A stretch of 64,000 nucleotides of DNA, from assembly GCA_025716855.1 (NCBI GenBank), contig JAIXMQ010000041.1:218129-282128 (forward strand). The letters run 5' to 3'. This document shows positions 1 through 12,102 of the stretch, one piece after another; the first letter of the stretch is position 1; every line of letters starts with the position of its first letter. The DNA is from Pilaira anomala. Lineage: Eukaryota; Mucoromycota; Mucoromycetes; Mucorales; Mucoraceae. The notes below the pieces were generated by a model that saw nothing but the letters and a program-made list of their open reading frames with translations, did not search any database and was not told the DNA's origin. The translations under genes and the position numbers were made by a program.

Positions 1-1291
1 TCTAACTCTATCACGAAGTTCAGGACCAAATCCAATTGCATCCAAATACCCTTCAACAGATCCATACTTTTCAGTAAGAAATTCCAAGAAATCACGCATA
101 TTCTATATATTATATGTGAATTAGTAGGTATAATCAGTATAAATAAATAAAAAAAAACTTACAGAGGCAGGAGCTTGAGCAAAATCTTCAGATAAACCAG
201 CCTTTCTAACTTCTTCAAGCATGGCATCATAAACAGGAGCTAAACCCTTTTGTGTCTTTGTATAATCATTCACAATCACATCTTGAGGCACACCCGCTAT
301 ACTCATGACGAAGGCAGATACAATACCAGTTCGATCTTTACCTTGTGTACAGTGAACTTCAATAGGATAATTGGATGGATCTACAAATACCATCATAGCT
401 GCCAACATTTCTCCTTGACAGTACGTAGCGAACTCTTTGTACATCTTATTCACTCCCATAGGTGATAATACTTGTTGTCCAACAATATAAGATGCCTTTC
501 TACGTTGACATGTCGTCATCAAATAAATCAAGTAACTAATTTTTTCTTTTATGAGTATCTTTTTTTTTTTTTTTTTTCAAAAAAGTAAAAAAATATATCA
601 CTTACAGTTTTAATCGGAAAGAACATGAACCAAAGACACAATATCTTTGAAAATTTCTACCTGCGAAATCTACTTTATATTTCTTTCGGACTAAACTTCC
701 TTGACCTGTTGTTTCATATTCTTTAGAAACGTTAGGTTCAGTTGAACTTTCCTTTTTATCTTTCATCACAACAGCTGTAGGTGTAAGCTAAAACAATAAC
801 AAAAAAAAAAAAAAATCAATAACTCGAAATGTAATATGGTATAAAAGTTTGACTTACAGTTTCAAGTGCACTTGTAGGAAAGCTTTTATCAATAGGCAAA
901 CCTTCACGACCTTCATGTCTATCATAAGAATGAGTTAAAACGTTTTCATTCCCCGAGAAAAAGAAAGAAAAATGACTACTACTACTACTACTACTTTACG
1001 CTGTACGAAGATCGAGGATAGTTCTAATCTTGTGCATTTCCAAGAATGCATCTACTTGTTCCTCATCCATATTATCTAAAGTAGCTGACCGAAATATTAA
1101 ACCTTCCTTGATATACCTATAAAAAAATATAAATATCAACTCTTTTTTTTTTTTTTTTTTTCTACTTCTACTTACTTTTTATTCTCTGCATTTTCTGCTG
1201 AAGAAACACCCAAGTCTCTGAAATTCAATACACCAAAACTGCCTTTTTCCATATTACGATAGGCTTCGCCCATATTTTTACTTGCTGCCAT
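1..1291 (-). CDS. protein tyrosine phosphatase, Y_phosphatase3-like (3' end cut by window)
   Basis: A cysteine-dependent tyrosine phosphatase of the type with an early FRDLG motif and an HCX5R active site. Six exons can be read on the minus strand. The first (1176-1291) begins MAASKN and contains NFRDLG. The second has LDLRT. The exon at 163-535 carries the P-loop HCTQGKDRTG (catalytic Cys, Arg). The last visible exon, 1-102, runs off the left edge. Introns are 50-90 bp with T-rich acceptors, and phases agree across the 163-535 and 1-102 junctions. FRDLG plus HCXXGKDRTG is characteristic of the Y_phosphatase3 (PF13350) family; substrate specificity (phosphoprotein or phosphoinositide) cannot be told. 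The ATG at 1289-1291 is the first one upstream of the conserved motif. The C-terminus lies outside the window. Confidence 0.85.
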
Positions 1292-1578
1292 ATTAAAAAG
1301 TTTAAAGATAATAAACAAAAAGTGACAGAAATAAAAAAAAAAAAGGGTTAAAAAATACTTATGTTTGAACTTAATTCTTTTTTATTTGAATGACCGAATT
1401 AAAACACCCTCGAACTAAGGTATGACAAACTACATATTCCCCTCTCTCTCTTCTTTCAAGTGCCAGAAGTGATGCATATATTCGGTCATTGATCAGCATT
1501 TCTTTTTTTTTTGTACGCTAATTTTTTTCGGTCACATCATTCAAGATCATCCAAATTTCTTTAATATCATCTCTTTCT

Positions 1579-1624
<46 letters not shown>

Positions 1625-2726
1625 TCGGCATCGCTTGTTCCATTTTCAGTGACACAGTATGACAAGATCTGTTATAATTCAAATGGAGCAAAGGGAAAGT
1701 CTTCCATTATAATTTAAATAAATAAATTAGGTAGTAACCACGCTCAAAAAAGTCATTTTGTGCGTTTTAACTTCTAAATTATATACATAGGAGAGAAATG
1801 TAAAAAGAAAATATATTCATGAGGTTCACAAATGAAGTCATCATAAATAATACGCTATGGTGACATACACAATATTCATATGTTTCCCGTGCTCGTTTTC
1901 TCTTCTTTTTTTTTTTTTATGTAAAAAAAAAAAACAAAAAAAAAGAGGATAGATTATCACCTTCCGTCAGGAGATGGGGAAAAAAGGATGAGTGACTCCT
2001 TCCAACAATTACCGTATCATGCGATCAATACAATATACATTCCGGATGTATTGCGATACAGGATAAACGTATATACTTACATTAGGTAGCGATAAAACAT
2101 ACAGTTGTAAAACCCTCGTATTACGGCATGATGCATTTTGTCACAAAACTATTATTATGAACTCAGTTCACTACACAGTCCATGCAATGTATAGTTATGA
2201 GCGATAGTTTGGGAGACAACAAATGATTTGGTCCCAATCGTAGTAAATAATATTGGTTTTCATAAATATTTTATCATAAAAATGAGGGGCTGCTCATCGT
2301 GAAGTGACCTAAAATGACAGGCTGAGAGTTCAATCGAACAAAAACTAGCTCACATTATTAAGAGCGCCAATGGATTTTTTTTTTTTTTTTGAGAACAATA
2401 CATTTTCTGAAGTTTTGTCATCCGTCATTACGGTATGTCGATACGCCAAGTTCTTTTCGTCAGCTCAGTTGAACAATACTTTTTCTAACGTTATTGTTCT
2501 CACGTCAAATCTTACATGTATGTGGGGGGTGTGATAGAATGTGAACCATAAGCACTATATAGATAAGGAATAATCTTTAAAAAAAAAAAAAGTGTCCAAT
2601 TGAGGGTGGACACATTGTACAATACATATTACATAAATTTCCTAAAGTTAAATTATAAGCTTTTAAATATGATGGTTATTTATACATGTTTGATTGTCTA
2701 GTAATAAAAAATAAATATGAAATTAT
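1292..2726. other. intergenic, 1.4 kb
   Basis: No convincing coding exon on either strand. Holds the promoter side of the phosphatase gene, several A/T homopolymers and a CT dinucleotide run at 1582-1618. Confidence 0.6.
1582..1618 (+). repeat. CT microsatellite
   Basis: About 18 CT units in the upstream region of the phosphatase gene. It is a simple repeat; no function is implied by the sequence alone. Confidence 0.95.
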
Positions 2727-3554
2727 TCATAAACACCACTGTTCCAAAACTTTTATAATATTTTCCCTTCGCATTGCTTTTGCGACTGGTATAAAATAGG
2801 ATGCTAAATGACGGTTTTGTTCTGTTGATTTAGTTTGATACACATCTGTCAGTACTAAAAGTAATTGAGTTTCGTTATATCTGTTTGCAGTCTTGATTTG
2901 TCGTAGAATTGACATTTTAAGCGGCCATAAAGACGTGAATGATTGAAGTGATTTTGGTGAAGGAGGAGTAATCGGTGTACTGGGTGATTTTTTGATTGGA
3001 GATTCCTCAACTACAAAAAAAAAAAAAAAGTTTAATGTATGCGTTAGGTTTAAAAATAACCTCACACACTCTACCTTGTGGAGTATTTAATCTTGCGCGT
3101 TTCTTTATCACAGGTTTTGGCTCAGGTTCTATATCTTGATCGGAGCTATCTTCGTTGGCTTCAGAGAGCGCACGTTTAAGATTCTGTTGTACTGGTGTTT
3201 GGATTTGAGGGATGACGGTAAGAGTTGGTGATGGAACTGCATCACTCCAAAAAGCAGTTCTTAATCGTTCTAAAACCTCTACTAGTTCACTTCTTTGAAC
3301 ATCAAAAATATTATCACATAAAGGTTTATCGGACTATCACAAACAGAAAAAAAAAAAAAAAAAAAGAATGAACAGACTAATTAAGTTGTCAATGTTTTTA
3401 AAAAAATATATTTACTTTTTTCAATTCGATACCATCTATGGGTCCAATAGATTCAGACAACTATTTGACTTTGGGTTAGTTATTTGACTTGCCTGTTGAG
3501 ATCCTTATTTCTTACATCGGACAGGGTTGGACATTTCGTTTTAATTATAGACAT
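2727..3554 (-). CDS. hypothetical protein, probably nuclear
   Basis: Four-exon gene of about 210 aa that I do not recognise. Exon 1 (MSIIKTK...) ends at 3516 and joins in phase 0 to exon 2 (3416-3460, LSESIGPIDG). Exon 3 is about 3073-3333 and exon 4 ends at the stop at 2727. A downstream ATG at 3532-3534 was tested but gives an early stop after splicing, so the start at 3552-3554 is preferred. The middle is charged and has a KKRAR basic cluster (nuclear-localisation-like) and a proline/serine stretch with SPSTP and TPPSP (possible proline-directed phosphorylation sites). The last 70 residues look helical and folded (NRYNETQLLLVLTDVYQ). The function is unknown; a chromatin or cell-cycle factor is only a guess from composition. 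Confidence 0.6.
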
Positions 3555-4252
3555 GAGAAAAGTAAATTTCAAGTAAAAGTCGATACACTCTTTTTAAATT
3601 TTGTAAGCGGCGGATGATGAAATACAAGCCTACCACATTACTACTTATTGCCGGTTTTTATATTGGTGTGAATACAGAAATAATTCTTATTAGAGTAGTC
3701 GCTGTTGATTGTGTAATGTAGAATCTAAATCTATTGGATCGTTATATATACTCCAAATACTTCATAGCTCGATTTACTATGGGTTATATCTTACTGTATC
3801 AAATTTGACAAGAAACTTAAAAAGATGCTTTCATTTCTACATAACAATTATTTTGAGTATATATTAAAAAAAAAAAAAAAGCAAAGGCTTTGAGAAACCC
3901 TATATGTAGCCGACTATTATTATGTTGTTAGTGTTTTGGCCTTTACAATAGGGGATAGATACGCCGCGCACCATATTTTTTTGTGCATCTCATTTATTTC
4001 TTCGCACCATTTTAATCCCAAAAGTAAAAGCATGAAGTCTTATATTTACAGTATCTGATTAAGGGTTGATTGTCACTTGGTTCTTTCTTTTTTTATACGG
4101 TGGTGCTCAAGTATAGTGCTCGAAAGTGGTGCGCGTATCACAATATGGACTGTGATTTATTTATTTAAATAGGCACGTCAAAATGATTCAACCAAGTTTT
4201 TCTCCTCTTCATTCCTATAAAACTAAAAAAAAAAAAGATAAAAGAGAGAAAA
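3555..4252. other. intergenic, divergent promoter region
   Basis: Lies between the unknown minus-strand gene and the F-box gene, so it should hold both promoters. No exon seen. A TATA-like TATAAAA is at 4216-4222. Confidence 0.6.
4216..4222 (+). promoter_or_regulatory. TATA-like box of the F-box gene
   Basis: TATAAAA about 31 bp before the ATG at 4253. The short distance would imply a very short leader, so it may be fortuitous. Confidence 0.35.
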
Positions 4253-5827
4253 ATGATATCTGCACTATCGCCGGAATTATTTTATATTATCCTATCCAAT
4301 TTACCGCTGGAGGACAAACTAGAATGTAGGCTTGTCTCAAAAGAGTGGCACAGAATTGTGAGCTCTTCACCTCAGTTATACGAAACAATCATAATAGAAG
4401 GAGAGGAAGAATTCAACAAACTATACGCGTTCTTTAGCAAACATAAAAAATTAGGTGAAAAAGTTAGGAGGTTATCAATCAATCGAGGTGCTATTAAGGT
4501 AGATATGTACAGAAGCTTACCTGTTATTTTTCCACACGTAGAAATATTTCATTGCGTTGAAGATTGGAATTGTCTGCCTTTAAAGCGTTGGAAAGCACAA
4601 AAGTCGATAAAAAATTTCTCTCATTGGAAAGATACGATTGTTGAAATCAGAGAGATCGGTTCTTCTCTTGCCACGTTTGCTCTGTTAAAGGGGAATGTAT
4701 GTCATCGTTTAAAAAATATTGATATTGGTATGAGTGGTGAAGCAAGTGAACTTGAAAGAATGGAGTTAATACCGTTACTAGCAAATGCGCCCAACTTGAC
4801 TACGTTAAAGTTAACGGACACCATGATATTACCGTTCCAATTAGATGAAGCGCTTGATAGTTTACCTAATTTAAAAGTATTGGCTTTTAGAGATGTTGAA
4901 TTTGTTAATAATCAATTACATGATTATGATATTGAAGGTAGTTTGAAGCGGGATGAAGATATCAAACCCAGTCAGTTAGAGACCTTGATTATCAGTGGAG
5001 GACGATTTACAGAGGATGCAAAGATTTGGCTCAAATATTTTTCAAAAAAGATTACAAACATCAAGAATTTGGTATGGAATCTTGTAGAGAATAATCGATT
5101 TGAAAGATTTTTCGAAACGCATGAACATTTCTTGATTCAATTTCTTACAAAATGTCATCAATTGGAATTTTATCGTGTTCATGCTTTTAAATTGACAGCA
5201 AAGATTTTAAAAGCGATGACAGATGCAGGTGTTCGGTTGAAACATATAGATGTGGAAACGACTTGGGCATCAAAGAGATTAGAGGTCTTTTTGAAATCGG
5301 AACAGATGGATTTTATAGAGACCTTAAGTACAAGCGGTTCTTCATACAAGTCTTTAGCGTTCGAGTATCGAAAAACAGACGAACCACATTATCTCTTGAA
5401 AGAAATAGGAAAACATCCAAATATCAAGAATTTAAGAATCATTCAGAGTCAACAAGAAGTGGATTCGCCAATCAGTAACAAATTTCCGTTTGATGTTGTA
5501 TTGAATGATATGAAGCACTTGCAGACATTAAAGATGGATTTTGTTAGTTTGATTTTAAGATACGATTCTGATGAACCTGTGGAAACAAGCCTAACTAAAA
5601 TTCATATTATTGAAGGTTATTTTCTAGCTTCACGTTTCTGTAGTGAGGCAGATCTAGAAGAAGAATATAATTTCTCGTTACAATCTAACCGCAATGAAGA
5701 AGGGCAATGTGATTCTTTGGATTATGTCGAAAAGATTTTACCAAATACTGAAATTATCATGGAAGAATTGGATATGGAAATTGATGAGGAAACTTTTATT
5801 AATTTTATTAAAAAGCGTGAATTTTAA
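4253..5827 (+). CDS. F-box / leucine-rich-type protein
   Basis: Single-exon gene of 524 aa. Residues 3-45 are an F-box (LSPELFYIILSNLPLED followed by CRLVSKEWHRI), the motif that binds Skp1 in SCF ubiquitin ligases. The rest has irregular leucine-rich stretches such as LPLLANAPNLTTLKL and LDSLPNLKVLAF, as in substrate-binding LRR F-box proteins, but no clean repeat array. The C-terminus is acidic. F-box/LRR proteins of this kind form large families in mucoralean fungi (family knowledge), so the individual substrate cannot be named. The start is the first ATG and lies directly at the F-box. Confidence 0.85.
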   Translation: MISALSPELFYIILSNLPLEDKLECRLVSKEWHRIVSSSPQLYETIIIEGEEEFNKLYAFFSKHKKLGEKVRRLSINRGAIKVDMYRSLPVIFPHVEIFHCVEDWNCLPLKRWKAQKSIKNFSHWKDTIVEIREIGSSLATFALLKGNVCHRLKNIDIGMSGEASELERMELIPLLANAPNLTTLKLTDTMILPFQLDEALDSLPNLKVLAFRDVEFVNNQLHDYDIEGSLKRDEDIKPSQLETLIISGGRFTEDAKIWLKYFSKKITNIKNLVWNLVENNRFERFFETHEHFLIQFLTKCHQLEFYRVHAFKLTAKILKAMTDAGVRLKHIDVETTWASKRLEVFLKSEQMDFIETLSTSGSSYKSLAFEYRKTDEPHYLLKEIGKHPNIKNLRIIQSQQEVDSPISNKFPFDVVLNDMKHLQTLKMDFVSLILRYDSDEPVETSLTKIHIIEGYFLASRFCSEADLEEEYNFSLQSNRNEEGQCDSLDYVEKILPNTEIIMEELDMEIDEETFINFIKKREF

Positions 5828-6447
5828 AATATTGCTATAGTAGTTACTACAGCCAATAAAAATAGGAACCACTGTAATACAAAAGTTAAACAAATACCCT
5901 TTGAGGTAAAACCTTTTAAATGTTTTCTTTTTTTTAGTGTAACGAGAGGAGCTTACAATAAAAAAAATAGATTGCTTTTAATCTTATCAAGATATTTATT
6001 TTCATTAAATTATTCAAACCTTTTGATAAAAAATAAGCACTTATTTTTAATTTATCATATGTCAGATGGCTCTTTTTCTTTCTCTTTATTTGTTTATAAT
6101 TTGATGAAGATAATCTTTCTTGTATGTACATACATACATAGAGCAGGATATATTATTACCCCACAATGTTTCCTCTTGGGGTCCAAAGGTTCTTTTTTTT
6201 TTTTTTATTTCAGCCGAACATGAGATTTGATTGGCCTGGAATGATTGGTTATTTTTCCTTACCGTTCCGCAAATGGTGTAATCCCCTCCCTTTTGGTTTT
6301 GTACAGCTCTTTATGAGTCAGGGAGAAATTGTTGTCTGAGTAAATTTTTCTCTGTCGGTTTTTTTATTATTTTAGGTTTTTTTTTTTATTGTTATTATCT
6401 TTCTCTCTTTTTTCTTTTTTCTTTTTTCTTTTTTCTTTTTATATACT
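5828..6447. other. intergenic, 0.6 kb
   Basis: Only A/T-rich sequence, including a repeated CTTTTTT pattern just before the carrier gene; no exon supported. Confidence 0.6.
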
Positions 6448-7628
6448 ATGGATAGTAAACAAAATACAACATTATTGACAGATAATAAATTATTTACTCA
6501 ACAAGTAAATATTGAACAAAAATCTAATCTTCGACATCAAATTGATGATCTTTTATTTGGCTCGGTAATATAAAAAAAAGACTAAAATGCTTATCTTTTC
6601 TTAATATTCTAACCCTGTTTTTTTTTTTTTCTTTTTAGTTTGCTGGTATGGTCGGTAAATTTGTAGAGTATCCATTTGATACTATCAAAGTTCGACTTCA
6701 AACGCAACCTTTAGATCATCCATATTTTAATGGACCTTGGGATTGTTTTAAGACCACATTAAAGCAAGAAGGAATAAAAGGATTCTTCACTGTAAAGACA
6801 CTAAATATAATATAAACTCAATTCTATCAACTAACACATCTATATATACATATATAGGGTATGTCGTCACCTCTTGTTGGATCCATGGTAGAAAATGCAG
6901 CATTATTTGTCGGTTATAGACAAGTTCAAAGAATAATTCGAGAAAATTCAACTTCGAGTCAGGAACTTGAATTACAAAAAGGAATGAAAGAAGAGGATTT
7001 ACCACCTTTGACGATACCTCAATTAGTGTTGGCAGGCGGAGTTTCAGGTGCTATGGCATCTGTGATTTTGACACCTGTAGAATTGATTAAATGTAAATTG
7101 CAGGTACAAATTGGATCGCATGCGATAACTCAAGGTGTTCAATTTTCTGGACCCTATCATGTGATGCGTCATGTATTTCAATCACACGGATTGACTGGAT
7201 TCTATCGTGGATTTTTAGCTACTTTATTAAGAGAGACAGGTGGTGGTGCATTTTGGTTTGGTACTTACGAGTATGTATGTGCTCAATTTATTCAATATAG
7301 ACAACAACAACAACAACAAAAAGATACAACTGTGGTGGTGAAAAAGGATTTAAGTCCTTATGAATTAATGGCTGCAGGTGCATTAGGTGGTATGGCATAT
7401 AATTTCTCTTTATTTCCTGTGGATGTGATCAAGTCTCATATGCAAACAGATGAACAATTAGCGGCTGGAAGTCGTCAAAGATCTTTTGTTCAGACTGCAA
7501 AAGAACTTTATACACAAGGTGGATACAAACCATTTTATAGAGGTTGTGGCATCACCGTCGCTCGTAGTGCACCTACCTCTGCTATCATCTTCTTGACTTA
7601 TGAATTACTTTCACGTCATTTTGGATAA
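6448..7628 (+). CDS. ORT1: mitochondrial carrier, ornithine/basic amino acid type
   Basis: Inner-membrane carrier that by homology exchanges ornithine (basic amino acids) between matrix and cytosol for arginine and polyamine metabolism. Three exons, all phase 0: 6448-6564, 6639-6791 and 6858-7628, giving about 346 aa. Three SLC25 repeats are visible by their PX(D/E)XX(K/R) signatures: PFDTIKVRLQ, PVELIKCKLQ and PVDVIKSHMQ. The second repeat begins GGVSGAMAS, and the PVELIKCKLQV plus RETGGGAFWFGTYE stretch resembles yeast Ort1/Arg11 and Neurospora Arg-13. A glutamine run sits in the loop after repeat 2. The exact substrate is inferred from resemblance, not from the sequence itself. Confidence 0.82.
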
Positions 7629-8028
7629 ATTACATTAAATAAAAAATACCCCCTTCCTCTTCTTTTTTAACTAGAGTTTATATTGTACCTTTTTCTTCTT
7701 TTAAAATAATGCTTGTAATTACTCAAAATGCTAAAGTCAGAAAGGTATAAAAACTGTTATCGAATACTTTTTTTTTTTTATAAAAAAACATTGTAAACAT
7801 AATAAAAGGTAAAATTGGATTTTTTTTTTTTTTTGTTAAACTTCTTTATTTCTATTGTTTGGATCAACCAAAGAGTTAGAAAGAAAGGTATATAGAAAGT
7901 ATATAGTCGTAGTAGGTATTTCATCAATTTTTGAAAAAAGGGGGGGGGGGAGGCGGGAAAAAAAAAAAGATTACAAACATAAAGAGAAATTGAGGGGGAT
8001 CATCGACATATATAAACTATAAGCTTAT
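7629..8028. other. convergent 3' intergenic region
   Basis: Lies between the ends of the carrier and uricase genes. T- and G-homopolymers only (a G run near 7941-7950); no exon seen. Confidence 0.6.
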
Positions 8029-9196
8029 TTACAACTTGGCATCCTTACGACCAGCAGTGGCAGTAATAAGACCAGAAGGATCAGCCATGGGGTGGTAGAC
8101 AGCAGTGTTGGCACCAGTGTTATCGATATTGAATTTGCTCATGTCGACACCAACGTAATGCTTGTTGGGTAAAGCGTAAGAGACTTCAGCGACAGCAGGG
8201 AACTTGGCCAAGATTTGTTGTTGCATGAGGTAAAGAGTAGCTTGAACGGAAGCGGAATCATCCTTGGCGAAGGTGTCACAAGTGATTTGCTTAACACCAG
8301 CATGAATGGCCTTGAAGTCAACGTTACGGAGAGTGGAACCAGCCTTGGAGACAAAAGTCCACTTGGCATCAACAACAGTGGAGAAGATACGATCCCAGGT
8401 GGGAACTAAGGTAGTGTATTCATCAGTGTAGAAACCGTGGAAAGCGGATCCGGTGGTCTTGAGAACAAGGAGCTTATCGAGACCAGAGGTGATGTGGATT
8501 TGATCACCGGCACGGTAGTGTTGAATACTGGCAGTTTGAATATCTTCACCGTCACGAACGAAAGAGTGAGGATGGGGTTGACCGTCAACAATAAGACGAG
8601 TCCACTTGTGCTTGATGATGTCAACGAAAGCACCGGAAATATGAGCATATTGCTTCAAAACGTGTTGAGTAATTTCTTGACCAAAGACTTCAATGTTGTC
8701 AACGTTTTGACTACGCTTGGCACAAATGTTGACAGTGTTCTTACAGGTATCTAAAAGGTTGGAAATGTCAATTCAAACCGAACTCTTTTTTTTTTTTTAT
8801 TTTTTTTTTTAAAAAAGCAAAAAGAAATGCCCACACTGCCTCAAAAAGAAAAAGAAAACTACTTCTTTTTTTCTTTTTTTTAAAAAAAAAAAAAAATGCA
8901 CACACTCTCTTAAATAAAAACTCTTTTTATGTATATTTACCAGTAGTAACAACAACAGAGTTATCAGCTCTGGTGTAAGAGGTCTCAATATCACCTTCCA
9001 ATAAGAGTCTTACCTATAAATTTGAAAAAATTGATGAATATCTTTTTTTGCTGTCAAGGATGAAGATGATGTATATTCTACTTACAGTGAGTTCGGTACA
9101 GTGTTGAACATTACCTTCCTTGTAAACTCTCATAAGACGAACGAGATCCTTACCGTAACGGGCATGCTTAAGGTAGACGTTGGAGTTGTTAGACAT
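8029..9196 (-). CDS. uricase (urate oxidase), peroxisomal
   Basis: Oxidises urate to 5-hydroxyisourate in peroxisomes, the step that opens purine-derived nitrogen for use. Three exons (9086-9196, 8941-9013, 8029-8750) join in frame to 301 aa, the usual uricase length. Family hallmarks: N-terminal ARYGKDLVR, ETSYTRADNSVVVTTDTCKNT (Thr of the active site), HKWTRLIVDGQPHPHSF, DEYTTLVPTWDR and SLPNKH-like ALPNKHYVGVD near the end. The last three residues, AKL, fit a PTS1 peroxisomal signal. Codon use is notably C/G-ending compared with neighbouring genes, suggesting strong expression. A TATA-like box lies about 80 bp upstream. Confidence 0.96.
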
Positions 9197-9273
9197 TTTG
9201 AGTTATTTGTTGTTGTTACTTTTGAAGATAAGAGTAAAGATAAAAAAAAAAGTGAAAAAAAGTAGATAACCGC

Positions 9274-9285
9274 CCTTTTTATATA
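9274..9285 (-). promoter_or_regulatory. TATA-like box of uricase
   Basis: Reads TATATAAAAAGG on the minus strand, about 80 bp before the uricase ATG, a plausible spacing for a fungal core promoter. Confidence 0.5.
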
Positions 9286-9895
9286 AAATGAATTAATTTG
9301 TAAAATGACCCTTTCCTGATAAGGGATAAGGGATGTAACAAAGTAAAATAAAATAAAAATATACCTGTATATTTTTTATTTTAAACCCGACATGTCAGTG
9401 CTTGCTGCAAAGTTGTATATTGGAAAATCGTGAGAATCAAAGTTTTCAGGTTTTCTGTCTTACAATCTTCTTTTTTGATAATCATTTTACTTCTTTTTTT
9501 TTTTTTTTTTGCTCTGGTTAATATCTTTAGTGGCGTGATATATACAAAACAGTCTAAATTTGGTAAAAAGATAAATGCTCAAACTATTAAAAATCTCTAT
9601 CCGTATCTTATCTTGTGTATAATTTTTAAATTTGGCCTCTTTTTTTTTTTTTTTTCATTCCTTTTGCTCACTCACATTTTGAACGGGTAAAACATTTTGT
9701 TACTTCAAAATAGACTTGGGTTACATTTAACCCCGGAATTTTATTTATTCCGCTTTTAGCACAATGCGAGTATTTTACTCTTTTGTAAACTGCGACTAAT
9801 TAGCATAAACAAAGTGAAGAAAACATGTTATAGTTGGAGAGGAAAATTTATTTATTCTATTAATCAAATAAATATAAAAAATATATAAAAAAAAA
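9286..9895. other. intergenic, 0.6 kb
   Basis: Upstream region of uricase and downstream region of the Pus7 gene. A/T-rich, no exon supported. Confidence 0.6.
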
Positions 9896-11685
9896 TTAGT
9901 TGTGCGTGATAGAAGACTGAGCTTGAGAAGAAGTTTCAGCTCTCATGATTTCTCTTAAAGCCATAGTAGCATATTGAGATGTACCAAGAGTGAATTCAAC
10001 CTTTAAAGCTAAATGTTGACCGTCTATTATGGGAATTTTATTAATTATTCACATATAGCTGAACACAAACTCTAATTTAGTGACTTACCGAAAATACCAA
10101 CAGGCTCAGGAACATTTAAAAGTCTATCGACATCTGTATTACAAAGTTTTGCTGTAGGGTCATTGTAACGAATGAAAGACCTATCAAAACATACGATGAT
10201 TAGAAAAAAAAAAAAATTTAAAATAAAAAATACAACTCTTACCAAGCAACGTTTTCAGGCTTTGAAAGCATAGTTCTGTAGTCACCATTTAAATTGCTAA
10301 AATAAAAAAAAATTTAGAATTTTACTACTAGACTAAAAAGAATAAAACTTACTCAAAATGTCCAGATTTCTTTTCCATAGAAATACCATCTTCAGCTACA
10401 GAAAAAAAAAAAAAGTTTAATTACAGTTATTTTTTTTTTTTTTTGGCTTATTCTTGATGACAAACTAACCCATGAATTGTCTATAAAGGTCCTTGATTTC
10501 ATTTTCAGGATATACAGATTGTCTACCGGGCAATGGATAAACGACATCAGTGATAGAATAGTTTTCCAAGTCTTCTTCTGTAAGTACTTTGGGAATTTTT
10601 TTCTGTATATATCAAGTAACATTTAATAAAGGGAGGTAAATAATAATGCAGAATTATAGAAGGTATAATTTAAATATACTTACGTTGAAAGGGTCACGTC
10701 TACCCACATTGTTATTGGTTCTGTTATTGGATTTCTTAGAATCAATTAAAACAAGATCACCTACTAATGGCTTTTCACTACCAAAACGTTTTGCGCGTTC
10801 AGATACAACACGGTTCCAAATGTAAGATTGATAAGCATGAGAATACAAAGATAACATGTTCTTGGGTAACTAATATTTTTTTTTTTAAAAAAAACAAGAA
10901 AATTAATTTTTTTTTTTTTTTTTTGCCCCGTGAGAATTCATGTTTTCAATTGCATGAAAAAACTAATTTTCTTTTTTACACTTACACTCTTAATTGCCTT
11001 TGCGTGAGAATCAGGGTTTCTGATATAGAAGTTAAGAAGTTTACGTTCAGCATAAGCTCTCTTAGGGAATATAGCCAATGCGGCTTCAGGATCATGAGTT
11101 TCAGCCCAAAGCTTTCTAGCCTCATCAAACTCTTCACGATCTTTTTTAAAATAAATAAAAAAAAAAAGATGAATAAATAAATAAAACAAATAGTAATTTT
11201 GACTTACCGCCTTCGCGAGGGTTAAGAATCAAGTCAGAAGCAAGTTCAAAATCTTTCTTCATGATAGCACAACCCACAGTATGAGTTAAAACAGAGCTTG
11301 TACCAAATCTTTGCATACCAAAATAGTTCAAGAAACCATGTTGCTTTAATGAGTTCAAAGAGACCTCTAATGCGTCTTCACTAGCTCCCTTTACATCTCT
11401 GAGAACAATAGTGAAATGGTTTCCTTTAAGATCACCAAGAGTTAAACCATTGGGAACAAACCTGTCAAAATAATTTAAGCACGATTTTTTTTTTTTTTTT
11501 TTTTTTTTTTTACGTACTTAAAATTACCAAGGTAAATACCACATTTTTTTAATTCATCTTGAGCCATAATGATACGGCCAGGCTTGACACTCTTCATGGT
11601 AAGTGTTTGAGTAGTGATGGCACGAGCGTCTTTAGTACCAGCATAACCGAAATGCTTGGAATGAACACTGCATCATCAAATTAGA

Positions 11686-11718
<33 letters not shown>

Positions 11719-12062
11719 TATATATGTTTCTACTTACGAGGTCTTGCTAGCGATGATGTTGATGGCGTTCATAGTATCAATACCAGCTTTATACATATTG
11801 ACTTGCAAATATTCACCACCAAGTGCTTTCCAATCAATGAATTCTAGGAAGGATTGTATATAAGTATTCTCTTTATAAATGTCTAAACTGTAACATATAA
11901 CACACACCGTCATTGAATACGGCAGAAGGCCATCTAATCACAAGTTGACCTTCTTTACCACGACAATTGATTTTAGTTTCTAAATGTTGTTCGACCAATT
12001 GATAGAATTGCATACGTTGATCTTTATCAGTCTAAATATATAGATATCGAGTTAAAATCTAA

Positions 12063-12102
<40 letters not shown>

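Noticed and set aside
3515..3534. Start of the unknown gene at 3534
   Set aside because: Splicing from there gives a TGA in exon 2; the upstream ATG at 3554 keeps frame.
8139..8754. Open frames on both strands overlapping uricase
   Set aside because: They are shadows of the C/G-ending codon bias of uricase; no family signature.
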